A stretch of 34,954 nucleotides of DNA, taken from assembly GCF_000158955.1 (NCBI RefSeq), contig NZ_GG657757.1, positions 6,353,365 through 6,388,318 on the forward strand. The letters are read 5' to 3'. The stretch comes from Streptomyces viridochromogenes DSM 40736 (GTDB lineage Bacteria; Actinomycetota; Actinomycetes; Streptomycetales; Streptomycetaceae). Positions 15,776-23,193 of this stretch are shown here, one piece after another. The notes under the pieces were generated by a model that was not told where the DNA came from, searched no databases, and saw only the letters and a list, made by a program, of their open reading frames with translations. The position numbers and the translations under genes are program-made. Numbering within the stretch: position 1 is the stretch's first letter; each line of letters opens with the position of its first letter.

Positions 15776-15904
15776 AAAAAGTGTTATCGCCGGCCGGCCC
15801 TTCACGCCGTCTCCACCTTGTGATCCCCGGCATGGCGAGGGCCCCGGGACCGCCTGAGAGGGTGCGTGCGGAACATCAGTGACACCAGGCGTCGAGAGGC
15901 CACC

Positions 15905-16123
15905 GTGGACAGTCAGCACTGGCGCGGCACCGTCACGGCGGCGCAGTCCGGTGACCGGCAGGCGCTGGACGAGCCGGTCACGGGCTGGCTGCCGTTGGTC
16001 TACAACATCGTGGGCCGGGCCCCGAACGGCCACGCCGACGTCGACGACATCGTCCAGGAGACCATGCTGCGGGCGGTCGGCAATCTCGGCTCGCCGCGCG
16101 ACCGGACAGCTTCCGGTCCTTGA
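15905..16123 (+). pseudogene. ECF sigma-factor region 2 fragment, frameshifted
   Basis: From a GTG at 15905 with GAGAGG upstream, the frame encodes the first 60-70 residues of an ECF-type sigma factor, including WLPLVYNIVGRAPNGHADVD and DIVQETMLRAVGNLG. Region 2 should continue as RDPDSFRSW, but the frame reads RDRTASGP and stops. Adding one C near 16102 restores RDPDSFRS, after which the sequence leaves the sigma family altogether. Region 4, the second DNA-binding domain, is absent. So this is a remnant with a one-base deletion and a recombination junction near 16117, lying exactly between the CIS locus and the next gene set. Confidence 0.65.
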
Positions 16124-16315
16124 ACGAGTACTTCTACCTCGACGGCACCGTCACGCTCACCCAGAACGAACGAGGCTGCGACTACGGCCTGACCGTCTTC
16201 CCCTCGAACCGCGAGGCCGTGGACAGGGACGTCAACGAGGGCCCCGCCCTGGGCGCCACCCGCTACGGCCTCGTCCGCGACACCGGCACGGACAGCGCGC
16301 CGGTGCCGCAGTACG
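16118..16315 (+). other. Unrecognised coding-like fragment after the sigma remnant
   Basis: In the frame that continues the restored sigma fragment, the sequence encodes NEYFYLDGTVTLTQNERGCD, then YGLTVFPSNREAV, and GPALGATRYGLVRDTGT. The amino-acid composition and third-position GC look like real coding sequence, but I do not recognise the family. It is likely the 3' part of another broken gene. The frame runs on to a stop at 16399-16401, overlapping the end of the phosphodiesterase gene on the other strand, where it loses coding character. Confidence 0.4.
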
Positions 16316-17095
16316 TCACGCGGCCGGCCCCGGCCGACCCGGCGACGGTGCCGCAGCGCTCGCGCGTGCAGCGCACAGCACGTCGACGCGGTTCGTCGTG
16401 ATCGAGTCCACGCCCGCCGCCAGCAGCCGGCGCATGGAGCGGCGGGTGTCGGGGGTCCACACGGACAGCAGGTAGCCGTCGCGGTGCACGCGCTCGGCGA
16501 GGGGACGGTCCACCAGCGGGAAACGGTAGTTGAGCCAGCGCGGGCGGATCGCCTCCAGCAGGACGGGCCGGGGTGGGGCCAGGGTCGTCCAGGTGAGGGC
16601 GATCTCGGCCGCCGGATCCGCCGCCCGTACGGCGAGCATCGCGTCGGCGCCCGCGCAGTAGTAGACGCGGTCCGCCGCCCCGCTCTCGCGCACGGCGTCC
16701 ATGACCCGGCGCACCGCCCGTACGTCCGGCGAGCCGGGCAGGTCGATCATCACCCGGTGGCCGTCGGTCGCTGCCAGCGCCTCCGTCAACGCCGGCACCC
16801 CGCCGCCGGTGAGCCCGCCGCCGGTGAGCCCGCGCACCTCCGCCCACGACAGAGCGAGCAGCGGCCGCTCGTGCTCCCAGAACCGCTTCAGCGTCTCGTC
16901 GTGCAGCAGCACCGGCACCCCGTCCCGGGTGAGCCGTACGTCGATCTCCACCGCGTCCGCGCCCCGGTCGAGTGCGGACCGCAGCGAGGCGACGGTGTTC
17001 TCGCGGACGCGGTACGGGTCGCCCCGGTGGGCCACCGCGGTCACCGGCCGTTCGCGGTGCCCGGGGTGCTCGGGGTGCTCGGGGGAGGGCGTCAC
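16316..17095 (-). CDS. Glycerophosphodiester phosphodiesterase
   Basis: A 259-residue enzyme of the GDPD family, which splits glycerophosphodiesters to glycerol 3-phosphate and an alcohol. Motifs in order: AHRGDPYRVRENTVAS (catalytic His plus E-N-T), DAVEIDVRLTRDGVPVLLHDETLKR (metal-binding E and D, and the second catalytic His in LLHDE), VMIDLPG, and a C-terminal LSVWTPDTRRSMRRLLAAGVDSITTNRVD typical of the barrel end. No signal peptide is visible, so it is cytoplasmic. The GTG at 17095 overlaps the stop of the upstream deaminase gene in a GTGA, indicating coupling; a second GTG at 17044 is possible and would place HRG nearer the N-terminus, as in many family members. Confidence 0.9.
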   Translation of the reverse strand: MTPSPEHPEHPGHRERPVTAVAHRGDPYRVRENTVASLRSALDRGADAVEIDVRLTRDGVPVLLHDETLKRFWEHERPLLALSWAEVRGLTGGGLTGGGVPALTEALAATDGHRVMIDLPGSPDVRAVRRVMDAVRESGAADRVYYCAGADAMLAVRAADPAAEIALTWTTLAPPRPVLLEAIRPRWLNYRFPLVDRPLAERVHRDGYLLSVWTPDTRRSMRRLLAAGVDSITTNRVDVLCAARASAAAPSPGRPGPAA

Positions 17096-18153
17096 CGGTC
17101 GAGCCACCGCAGGGTGTAGGCGTCGATCTCGTCCTTGATCCGGGCCTTGCCCGGCTCGTCCAGGAAGGACACCTCGACCGCGTTCTTCGCCAGGTCGGCA
17201 AGGCCCCGCTCGTCGAGGTCGAGCAGCCGGGCGGCGACCGCGTACTCGTTGTCGAGGTCGGTGCCGAACATCGGCGGGTCGTCGGAGTTGATCGTGACGA
17301 TCACCCCGGCCTCGACGAACTCCTTGATCGGGTGCTCGTCGAGGGTGCGGACCGCGCGCGTGGCGATGTTGGAGGTCGGGCACACCTCCAGCGGGATCCG
17401 GTGCTCGGCGAGGTGCGCGAGCAGCTTCGGGTCCTGCGCGGAGCTGGTGCCGTGACCTATGCGCTCGGCCCGCAGATGCGTCAGGGCGTCCCACACCGTC
17501 TCCGGGCCGGTGGTCTCGCCGGCGTGCGGCACGGAGTGCAGACCGGCCGCGATCGCCCGGTCGAAGTACGGCTTGAACTGCGGCCGGGGCACACCGACCT
17601 CGGGCCCGCCGAGACCGAAGGAGACCAGGCCCTCCGGGCGCAGCCGGTCGTCGGTGGCGAGCCGGACCGTCTCCTGCGCGGCCACGAGGCCCGCCTCGCC
17701 GGGGATGTCGAAGCACCAGCGCAGCACGGTCCCGAACTCGGACTCGGCCGCCTTGCGGGCGTCCTCGATCGCGTCCATGAAGGCACGCTCGTCGATGCCC
17801 CGACGCGTGGAGGAGAACGGGGTGATGGTCAGCTCGGCGTACCGCACCTGCTGCCGCGCCAGGTCCCGGGCCACCTCGAAGGTCAGCAGCCGGACGTCCT
17901 CCGGCGTGCGGATCAGATCGACGACCGACAGGTACACCTCGATGAAGTGGGCGAAGTCGGTGAAGCTGAAGTAGTCGACCAGGGCGGCGGGATCGGTCGG
18001 AACCTTGGAGTCGGGGTGCCGGGCGGCCAGTTCGGAGACGATCCGGGGAGACGCGGAGCCCACGTGGTGCACATGCAGCTCGGCCTTGGGCAGTCCGGCG
18101 ACGAACGCCTTCAGGTCGCGCGGTGCGCGGGGGTCGACGAGATGCTCGGTCAA
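17092..18153 (-). CDS. Probable 6-aminodeoxyfutalosine deaminase (ADA-like amidohydrolase)
   Basis: A 353-residue zinc amidohydrolase of COG1816, normally labelled adenosine deaminase. Metal and catalytic motifs are present: HVHHVGSAS (replacing the HLHLDGS of true adenosine deaminases), VPHAGETTGPETV, ERIGHGTS, CPTSNIATRAV and TINSDDPPMFGT. The start is TTG at 18153 with GGAGGAA 4 nt upstream; no ATG or GTG is as well placed. The COG1816 protein Sav2595 of S. avermitilis was shown to deaminate 6-aminodeoxyfutalosine, an intermediate of the futalosine route to menaquinone. The altered first motif and Streptomyces origin suggest this is its counterpart. That substrate assignment is inference; the fold and chemistry are clear. 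Confidence 0.85.
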   Translation of the reverse strand: MTEHLVDPRAPRDLKAFVAGLPKAELHVHHVGSASPRIVSELAARHPDSKVPTDPAALVDYFSFTDFAHFIEVYLSVVDLIRTPEDVRLLTFEVARDLARQQVRYAELTITPFSSTRRGIDERAFMDAIEDARKAAESEFGTVLRWCFDIPGEAGLVAAQETVRLATDDRLRPEGLVSFGLGGPEVGVPRPQFKPYFDRAIAAGLHSVPHAGETTGPETVWDALTHLRAERIGHGTSSAQDPKLLAHLAEHRIPLEVCPTSNIATRAVRTLDEHPIKEFVEAGVIVTINSDDPPMFGTDLDNEYAVAARLLDLDERGLADLAKNAVEVSFLDEPGKARIKDEIDAYTLRWLDR

Positions 18154-18256
18154 GGGTTCCTCCCCGGAACGGCGCCCGGGCCGGCACGGGGCGGGCGGGC
18201 GCGGGTGATCGGCTGATCGGTGACTCGGGCCCATCGTAGGCCGTCGGACAACCCCT

Positions 18257-18300
18257 CCAGGGGCGCGGGGAACTGCGCGACCAGCCCCGACGGACCCGCA
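18257..18300. repeat. Streptomyces interspersed GC-rich intergenic repeat
   Basis: The core AGGGGCGCGGGGAACTGCGC followed by GACCAGCCCC is a short element I recognise as very common between genes in Streptomyces chromosomes. Outer GGGGC and GCCCC can pair. It sits between the divergent deaminase and DUF4190 genes. It may act as a transcript end or boundary; its function is unknown. Confidence 0.6.
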
Positions 18301-18362
18301 CTGTGGGACCCGCCGGAGCGCCCCGTAGCATGGCGGCACGATCAACCCAGGGGGGATGCACC

Positions 18363-18971
18363 ATGACGGACGCTACGCAACCGGACGGCGGCGGCCACGA
18401 CCCGTGGGCACCCCCTGAGAGCCGCCCGTCGCTCGACAAGGGCCGGCCGCCCACCCAGGGGCCACCGTCCGTGCACGACCAGGCCACGGTCACCTCGATG
18501 CCGAGCGTGAGCTTCACCCCGCCCGCCGGCACCGGCGCGGTCCCGCCCCCGCCCGTCGCCCCGACCGGCCCCGCCACCGGAGGCTACGGCTACCCCGGCT
18601 ACCCGCAGGGCGGCTACGGCTGGCCCGGCATGCCCCCGGCCCCCCAGAACGGCATAGGCATCGCGGCGATGGTGCTCGGCATCGTCTCGTGCACGCTCTT
18701 CTGCCTGTACGGCGTCGTCTCCCTGATCACCGGCATCCTCGCCGTGGTCTTCGGCATCAAGGGCCGCAAGCGGGCCGAGGCCGGAGTGGCCACCAACCAC
18801 GGCCAGGCCCAGGCGGGCCTGATCATGGGCATCATCGGGATCATCCTCGGCATCGCGGTGATCGTCCTGATCGCCGTCGGCATCACGGCCGCCATCAACA
18901 GCGACGACTACGACGACGACTCGTCCTACGGCGCCCACGGGCCGGTCGCCACCGCCCCGTCCCACCGCTGA
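18363..18971 (+). CDS. DUF4190 domain membrane protein
   Basis: A 202-residue protein with a long hydrophilic Pro/Gly-rich N-terminus (YGYPGYPQGGYGWPGMPPAP) and two membrane helices: NGIGIAAMVLGIVSCTLFCL through GVVSLITGILAVVFGI, and AGLIMGIIGIILGIAVIVLI. The two are joined by GRKRAEAGVATNHGQA. This is the DUF4190 pattern. The short C-terminal tail is acidic (NSDDYDDDSS). The ATG at 18363 is preceded by CAGGGGGGATGCACC, a good ribosome site. A TAGCAT at 18326-18331 could be a -10 element. The function of the family is unknown. A similar gene follows 69 bp downstream. Confidence 0.85.
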   Translation: MTDATQPDGGGHDPWAPPESRPSLDKGRPPTQGPPSVHDQATVTSMPSVSFTPPAGTGAVPPPPVAPTGPATGGYGYPGYPQGGYGWPGMPPAPQNGIGIAAMVLGIVSCTLFCLYGVVSLITGILAVVFGIKGRKRAEAGVATNHGQAQAGLIMGIIGIILGIAVIVLIAVGITAAINSDDYDDDSSYGAHGPVATAPSHR

Positions 18972-19040
18972 AACGACCGCTCTCCACTGCGGACTTGGCC
19001 ACTACGATGCCTGGGTCTGACAACGGAGGGGAGAACGTCC

Positions 19041-19517
19041 ATGTCCAACACCAATCCCGCGCCCGGTGGTTTCGGCCCGCCGTCCCAGCCCCCGCAGCAG
19101 CCTCCCGGCACCCCCGGCTACGGCTACCCGCAGCAGCCTCCCGCCGCCCCGGGCTACGGCTACCCCCAGGGCAGCCCCGGCTACCCGGCCGCGCCGCCCG
19201 TGGGCTACCCGCAGGCGCCCGGCTACGCGATGCCCGCGCAGCCGAGCAACGGCATGGGCACCACCGGACTCGTGCTGGGCATCATCGGCGTGGTGTGCAG
19301 CGTGACGTTCATCATGTGGTTCTTCGGCGTGATCCTGGGCATCCTCGCGATCATCTTCGGCGCCATCGGCCGCGGCAGGGCCACCCGCGGTGAGGCCACC
19401 AACAAGGGTGCGGCGACCGCCGGCCTGGTCTGCGGCATCATCGCCACGGTGATCCTGCCGCTGCTGGGTTTCCTGCTCTTCGCCAGCATCATGGGGGGAC
19501 TCGGCGCGGCTTCCTGA
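19041..19517 (+). CDS. DUF4190 domain membrane protein
   Basis: A 158-residue protein with the same layout as its upstream neighbour: a Pro/Gly/Tyr-rich N-terminus (repeats of PGYGYPQQPP type, residues about 10-60), then two helices, GTTGLVLGIIGVVCSVTFIM / WFFGVILGILAIIFGAI and GLVCGIIATVILPLLGFLLF, joined by a basic GRGRATRGEATNKGAATA loop. The ATG has GGAGGGG upstream. The pair is probably an old duplication, since the DNA is not closely similar. A TACGAT at 19004-19009 may be its own -10. A perfect palindromic hairpin follows the stop. Confidence 0.88.
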   Translation: MSNTNPAPGGFGPPSQPPQQPPGTPGYGYPQQPPAAPGYGYPQGSPGYPAAPPVGYPQAPGYAMPAQPSNGMGTTGLVLGIIGVVCSVTFIMWFFGVILGILAIIFGAIGRGRATRGEATNKGAATAGLVCGIIATVILPLLGFLLFASIMGGLGAAS

Positions 19518-19532
19518 ACGAAGCATCCGAGT

Positions 19533-19560
19533 GCGGGGCCGGTCCGCGGACCGGCCCCGC
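19533..19560. terminator. Bidirectional terminator hairpin
   Basis: A perfect 28-nt palindrome, GCGGGGCCGGTCCG and its reverse complement, lies between the convergent DUF4190 and NADAR genes, 16 bp after one stop and 18 bp after the other. The stem is 14 bp, all but the loop pairs GC-rich. It would serve both directions. Confidence 0.8.
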
Positions 19561-19577
19561 CTCATGCCCCGCGCGAC

Positions 19578-20177
19578 TCAAGCCGTGCGCAGCCGCTCCC
19601 GCGCCTCCATCAGCGCGAACCCCAGCAGGTTCAGCCCACGCCACCGCTCCGGATCCGCCGCCGCCTCGTCGTCCGCGGCCAGCCCGATGCCCCACACCCG
19701 GTCCACGGGGCTCGCCTCCACCAGCACCCGCTCGCCGGTGTTCAGCAGGAACCCGCGCAGCTCGGGATGCGCGCCGAACTTGTGGACGCTGCCCTCCACG
19801 ACGATCCGGAACCGCTCCCGCCGCCATATCGCCTCGTCGAAACCGCGCACCAGCCGCCCGGCCTTCTTCGCCTCGGCGGGGTGCCCGGCGGCCAGCACGG
19901 CACGCTCCGCGTCCGCGTCCCCGAAGAGCCGGGCCTTGCCCGCCATCATCCAGTGCTCCGCCGTCGCGTAGGCCACGCCGTCCACCGTGAACGGGGCCGG
20001 CCACCACTGGCTCAGACAGCTCGGTCCGATCCGGCCGTCCGGCCTTGGCCGGTGTCCCCAGAAGTACAGATACTTGATCTTCGCGCCGGCCCTGGACGCC
20101 GCGATCAGGGCGTCCAGGGAGCCGACCGCCCCCGTGGTCTTCTCCATGCGGGCGAGTCTGGCACGCACCACTGACAC
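19578..20177 (-). CDS. NADAR family N-glycosidase (DUF1768)
   Basis: A 199-residue protein of the NADAR/YbiA-like family, which hydrolyses N-glycosidic bonds in riboflavin-pathway intermediates or ADP-ribosyl compounds. Motifs: KYLYFWGHRPRPDG, LSQWWPAPFTVDG, YATAEHWMMAGKARLFGD with the conserved Glu and Lys, then IVVEGSVHKFGAHPELRGFL and VWGIGLAADDE. The start at GTG 20177 has AGGACGG about 8 nt upstream; ATG 20147 (MEKTTGAV) is an alternative and would lose 10 residues. The gene is divergent from the dehydrogenase and convergent with the DUF4190 pair. The actual substrate cannot be told from sequence. Confidence 0.88.
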   Translation of the reverse strand: MSVVRARLARMEKTTGAVGSLDALIAASRAGAKIKYLYFWGHRPRPDGRIGPSCLSQWWPAPFTVDGVAYATAEHWMMAGKARLFGDADAERAVLAAGHPAEAKKAGRLVRGFDEAIWRRERFRIVVEGSVHKFGAHPELRGFLLNTGERVLVEASPVDRVWGIGLAADDEAAADPERWRGLNLLGFALMEARERLRTA

Positions 20178-20219
20178 ACCGTCCTGTCTTTCTCCGGACG
20201 ACTCGACACCTGGTCGACA

Positions 20220-20255
20220 GATTCCGTTGCGTAACCAAAAATCAACAACGGAATC
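20220..20255. promoter_or_regulatory. 10-bp inverted repeat, likely operator of the polyamine operon
   Basis: GATTCCGTTG (20220-20229) is an exact inverted copy of CAACGGAATC (20246-20255), with 16 bp between. The spacer is AT-rich, unlike the surroundings. A second inverted repeat, CAACAA (20243-20248) and TTGTTG (20258-20263), overlaps the right arm and the -35 element. The layout fits a regulator site just upstream of or overlapping the promoter. The regulator is unknown. Confidence 0.6.
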
Positions 20256-20257
20256 CC

Positions 20258-20286
20258 TTGTTGGAGTGACATACCTCTGTCAGGAT
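20258..20286 (+). promoter_or_regulatory. Predicted vegetative promoter of the polyamine operon
   Basis: TTGTTG (20258-20263) and CAGGAT (20281-20286) are 17 bp apart, near the Streptomyces HrdB consensus TTGACR and TAGRRT. They lie 62 bp before the dehydrogenase ATG, which has its own GGAGGAG ribosome site. Confidence 0.5.
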
Positions 20287-20348
20287 CGGCACTCAAATCG
20301 AGCCTGAGCCACGCCGGCCCCCACCACGGGGACACGGAGGAGAGCCAC

Positions 20349-21884
20349 ATGCACAACCCGGGCAACGCCACCCCGGACCGATTCCCGGCCGAGGAGCGCT
20401 TCGCGGAAGGCGCGCAGTTCATCGCGGGCCGTCCGACCAGGGGCACCTCCGGCCGCACGCACACGGTCGTCGACCCGGCGTCGGGCGAGGAGGTCCTCAC
20501 CTACGAGCTGGCCGGCACCGCCGACGTCGACCGGGCCGTCGCCGCCGCCCGCGCGGCCTTCCCGGGCTGGGCGGCGACCACACCCGGCGAGCGTTCCGAC
20601 GCGCTGCACCGGTTCGCGGCGGTCCTCGCCGACCGAGCCGAGGACTTCGCCCGTGCCGAGTCGCTCCAGTGCGGCAAGCCCCTGAAGCTGAGCCGCGAGT
20701 TCGACGTCCCGGGGACCATCGACAACACCGCCTACTTCGCGGGCGCCGCACGGCATCTCCAGGGACAGTCCGCCGGTGAGTACTCCGGCGAGCACACCTC
20801 GTACGTCCGGCGCGAGCCCATCGGGGTCGTCGGGTCGATCGCGCCCTGGAACTACCCCCTCCAGATGGCCGCCTGGAAGGTCCTCCCGGCGATCGCGGCG
20901 GGCAACACCATCGTGCTCAAGCCCGCCGAGCTCACCCCGCTGACCTCGCTGCTCTTCGCCCAGGCGGCCACGGACGCCGGAATCCCGGACGGCGTGATCA
21001 ACATCGTCACCGGCACCGGGCCGGAGGCGGGTGAGCACCTCGTCGGCCACCCCGACGTGGCCATGACCTCCTTCACCGGCTCCACCGCCGTCGGCAAGCG
21101 CGTCGCGGAGATCGCCACGGCCACCGTCAAGCGCCTGCACCTGGAGCTCGGCGGCAAGGCGCCCTTCGTGGTCTTCGACGACGCCGACCTGGAGGCCGCC
21201 GCCCACGGCGCGGTCGCCGGCGCCCTCATCAACACCGGGCAGGACTGCACGGCCGCCACGCGCGCGTACGTGCAGCGACCGCTGTACGAGGAGTTCGTCG
21301 CACGCACCGCCGCCCTCATGGAGACCGTACGGCTCGGCGACCCATTCGCCCCCGGCACCGACCTCGGCCCGCTCGTCTCGCACGTCCAGCGCGACCGGGT
21401 CGCCGGCTTCGTCGACCGGGCACGGGCCTACGCGCGCGTGGTGACCGGTGGAGAAGCACCGGAGGGTGAGCTCGCCAAGGGCGCCTACTACCGGCCCACC
21501 CTGATCGCCGACGCGGCCCAGGACAGCGAGGTCGTCCAGTCTGAGATCTTCGGCCCCGTCCTGGTCGTGCTGCCGTTCGACACCGACGACGAGGGCATCG
21601 CGCTCGCCAACGACACCCCGTACGGGCTCGCCGCCTCCGCCTGGAGCCGGGACGTGTACCGGGCGAACCGTGCCACCCGCGAGATCAAGGCGGGCTGTGT
21701 GTGGGTCAACGACCACATCCCGATCATCAGCGAGATGCCGCACGGCGGCTACAAGTCCTCCGGCTACGGCAAGGACATGTCGGCGTACTCGTTCGAGGAG
21801 TACACCCAGATCAAGCACGTCATGTTCGACAACACCGCGGTGGCCGCCAAGGACTGGCACCGCACCGTCTTCGGGGATCGCTAG
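20349..21884 (+). CDS. Gamma-aminobutyraldehyde dehydrogenase
   Basis: A 511-residue NAD(P)-dependent aldehyde dehydrogenase. Catalytic Glu266 lies in LELGGKAP and Cys300 in INTGQDCTAATR. The N-terminal oxyanion asparagine is in GSIAPWNYPLQM, and the C-terminal EIFGPVLVVLPFD and PYGLAASAWSRD motifs are present. The GQDCTA signature rather than GQ(V/I)C suits aminobutyraldehyde-type enzymes (PatD/PuuC-like), and the polyamine importer and oxidase that follow support oxidation of 4-aminobutanal to GABA. Length is normal apart from a short N-terminal extension. It is the first gene of the operon, with the promoter and inverted repeat upstream and a GGAGGAG ribosome site. Confidence 0.93.
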   Translation: MHNPGNATPDRFPAEERFAEGAQFIAGRPTRGTSGRTHTVVDPASGEEVLTYELAGTADVDRAVAAARAAFPGWAATTPGERSDALHRFAAVLADRAEDFARAESLQCGKPLKLSREFDVPGTIDNTAYFAGAARHLQGQSAGEYSGEHTSYVRREPIGVVGSIAPWNYPLQMAAWKVLPAIAAGNTIVLKPAELTPLTSLLFAQAATDAGIPDGVINIVTGTGPEAGEHLVGHPDVAMTSFTGSTAVGKRVAEIATATVKRLHLELGGKAPFVVFDDADLEAAAHGAVAGALINTGQDCTAATRAYVQRPLYEEFVARTAALMETVRLGDPFAPGTDLGPLVSHVQRDRVAGFVDRARAYARVVTGGEAPEGELAKGAYYRPTLIADAAQDSEVVQSEIFGPVLVVLPFDTDDEGIALANDTPYGLAASAWSRDVYRANRATREIKAGCVWVNDHIPIISEMPHGGYKSSGYGKDMSAYSFEEYTQIKHVMFDNTAVAAKDWHRTVFGDR

Positions 21885-21940
21885 TCGTACACAGGCCGCC
21901 TGACCAACGGCCGCCCACCCTCCGAAAGGGCACCACGCGC

Positions 21941-23188
21941 ATGGAGCAGTACGAGCCCGACCGCCTCTCCCCGGCCCAAGTGGCCGCGATACGGCGCAGT
22001 TTCAGGAACGGCAGGGCCGCTCTCACCCGGCGGTCGCTGCTGCGCGCCTCCGCGGGCGGGGCGCTGACGGTCGGCGGACTCGGGACGCTGAGCGCATGCG
22101 GCATCCCGGCGGCGGGCCAGTCGCAGGGCGGCGTCTCGGCGCAGGACCACTCGGCCGAGGAGAAGACCGTCGCCTTCTCCAACTGGACCGAGTACATGGA
22201 CGTCGACGACAGCGGCAAGCACCACCCGACGCTGGAGCAGTTCACCAAGCGCACCGGCATCAAGGTCAAGTACACCGAGGACATCAACGACAACAACGAG
22301 TTCTTCGGCAAGATCAAGCCGCAGCTCGCCGCGGGCCAGGACACCGGCCGCGACCTGATCGTCCTCACCGACTGGCTGGCCGCCCGGCTCATCCGCCTGG
22401 GCTGGGTGCAGAAGCTGGACCCGGCCCACCTGCCGCACGCCTACGCCAACCTGTCGGCCCAGTTCCGCAGCCCCGACTGGGACCCGGGCCGCGCCTACTC
22501 CTATGTCTGGCAGGGCATCTCGACCGTCATCGCGTACAACAAGAAGGCCCTCGACGGCGTCGAGGTGAAGTCGGTCTCCGACCTGCTCGACAACCCCAGG
22601 CTGAAGGGCCGGGTGGGCTTCCTGTCGGAGATGCGCGACAGCGTCGGCATGACCCTGCTCGACATGGGCAAGGACCCGGCGGACTTCACCGCCGACGACT
22701 ACGACGCGGCCATCGCCCGCCTGCAGAAAGCCGTCGACAAGGGCCAGATCCGCCGCTTCACCGGCAACGACTACACCTCGGACCTGACCAGCGGCGACTT
22801 CGCGGCCTGCGTCGCCTGGGCCGGTGACGTCGTCCAGCTCAAGGCGGACAGCCCCGACATCGACTTCCTCATCCCGGACAGCGGCTACATGACGTCGACC
22901 GACAACCTGCTGATCCCCAACAAGGCCCGGCACAAGACGAACGCCGAGCGGCTCATCGACTTCTACTACGAGCCGGAGCCGGCCGCCGAACTCGCCGCCT
23001 ACATCAACTACGTGTGTCCGGTCGACGGCGTGAAGCCCGAGCTGGAGAAGATCGACAAGGACGCCGCGAACAACCCGCTGATCATTCCCGACAAGGCCAT
23101 GGCCGCCAAGTCGCACGCCTTCCGCTCACTGAGCTCGAAGGAAGAGACCGAGTTCGAAGCGAAGTTCGCGAAGCTGACGGGGGCGTGA
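21941..23188 (+). CDS. Polyamine ABC transporter substrate-binding lipoprotein (PotD-like)
   Basis: A 415-residue lipoprotein. The N-terminus carries a twin-arginine signal (Arg30-Arg31 in LTRRSLLRASAGG) followed by a lipobox LSAC with Cys53, so it is probably Tat-exported and lipid-anchored. The mature part has PotD/PotF features: FSNWTEYMD, YTEDINDNNEFFGKI, RDLIVLTDWLAARLI, SYVWQGISTVIAYNKKAL and FAACVAWAGDVVQL. It captures spermidine/putrescine-like ligands outside the membrane. It lies 56 bp after the dehydrogenase gene. Its stop overlaps a possible GTG of the ATPase gene. Confidence 0.92.
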   Translation: MEQYEPDRLSPAQVAAIRRSFRNGRAALTRRSLLRASAGGALTVGGLGTLSACGIPAAGQSQGGVSAQDHSAEEKTVAFSNWTEYMDVDDSGKHHPTLEQFTKRTGIKVKYTEDINDNNEFFGKIKPQLAAGQDTGRDLIVLTDWLAARLIRLGWVQKLDPAHLPHAYANLSAQFRSPDWDPGRAYSYVWQGISTVIAYNKKALDGVEVKSVSDLLDNPRLKGRVGFLSEMRDSVGMTLLDMGKDPADFTADDYDAAIARLQKAVDKGQIRRFTGNDYTSDLTSGDFAACVAWAGDVVQLKADSPDIDFLIPDSGYMTSTDNLLIPNKARHKTNAERLIDFYYEPEPAAELAAYINYVCPVDGVKPELEKIDKDAANNPLIIPDKAMAAKSHAFRSLSSKEETEFEAKFAKLTGA

Positions 23189-23193
23189 CCTCG

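Noticed and set aside
16316..18577. A 753-codon minus frame that would fuse extra sequence to the phosphodiesterase
   Set aside because: Upstream of 17095 it runs in the wrong frame through the deaminase gene; the phosphodiesterase has its own GTG in a GTGA overlap.
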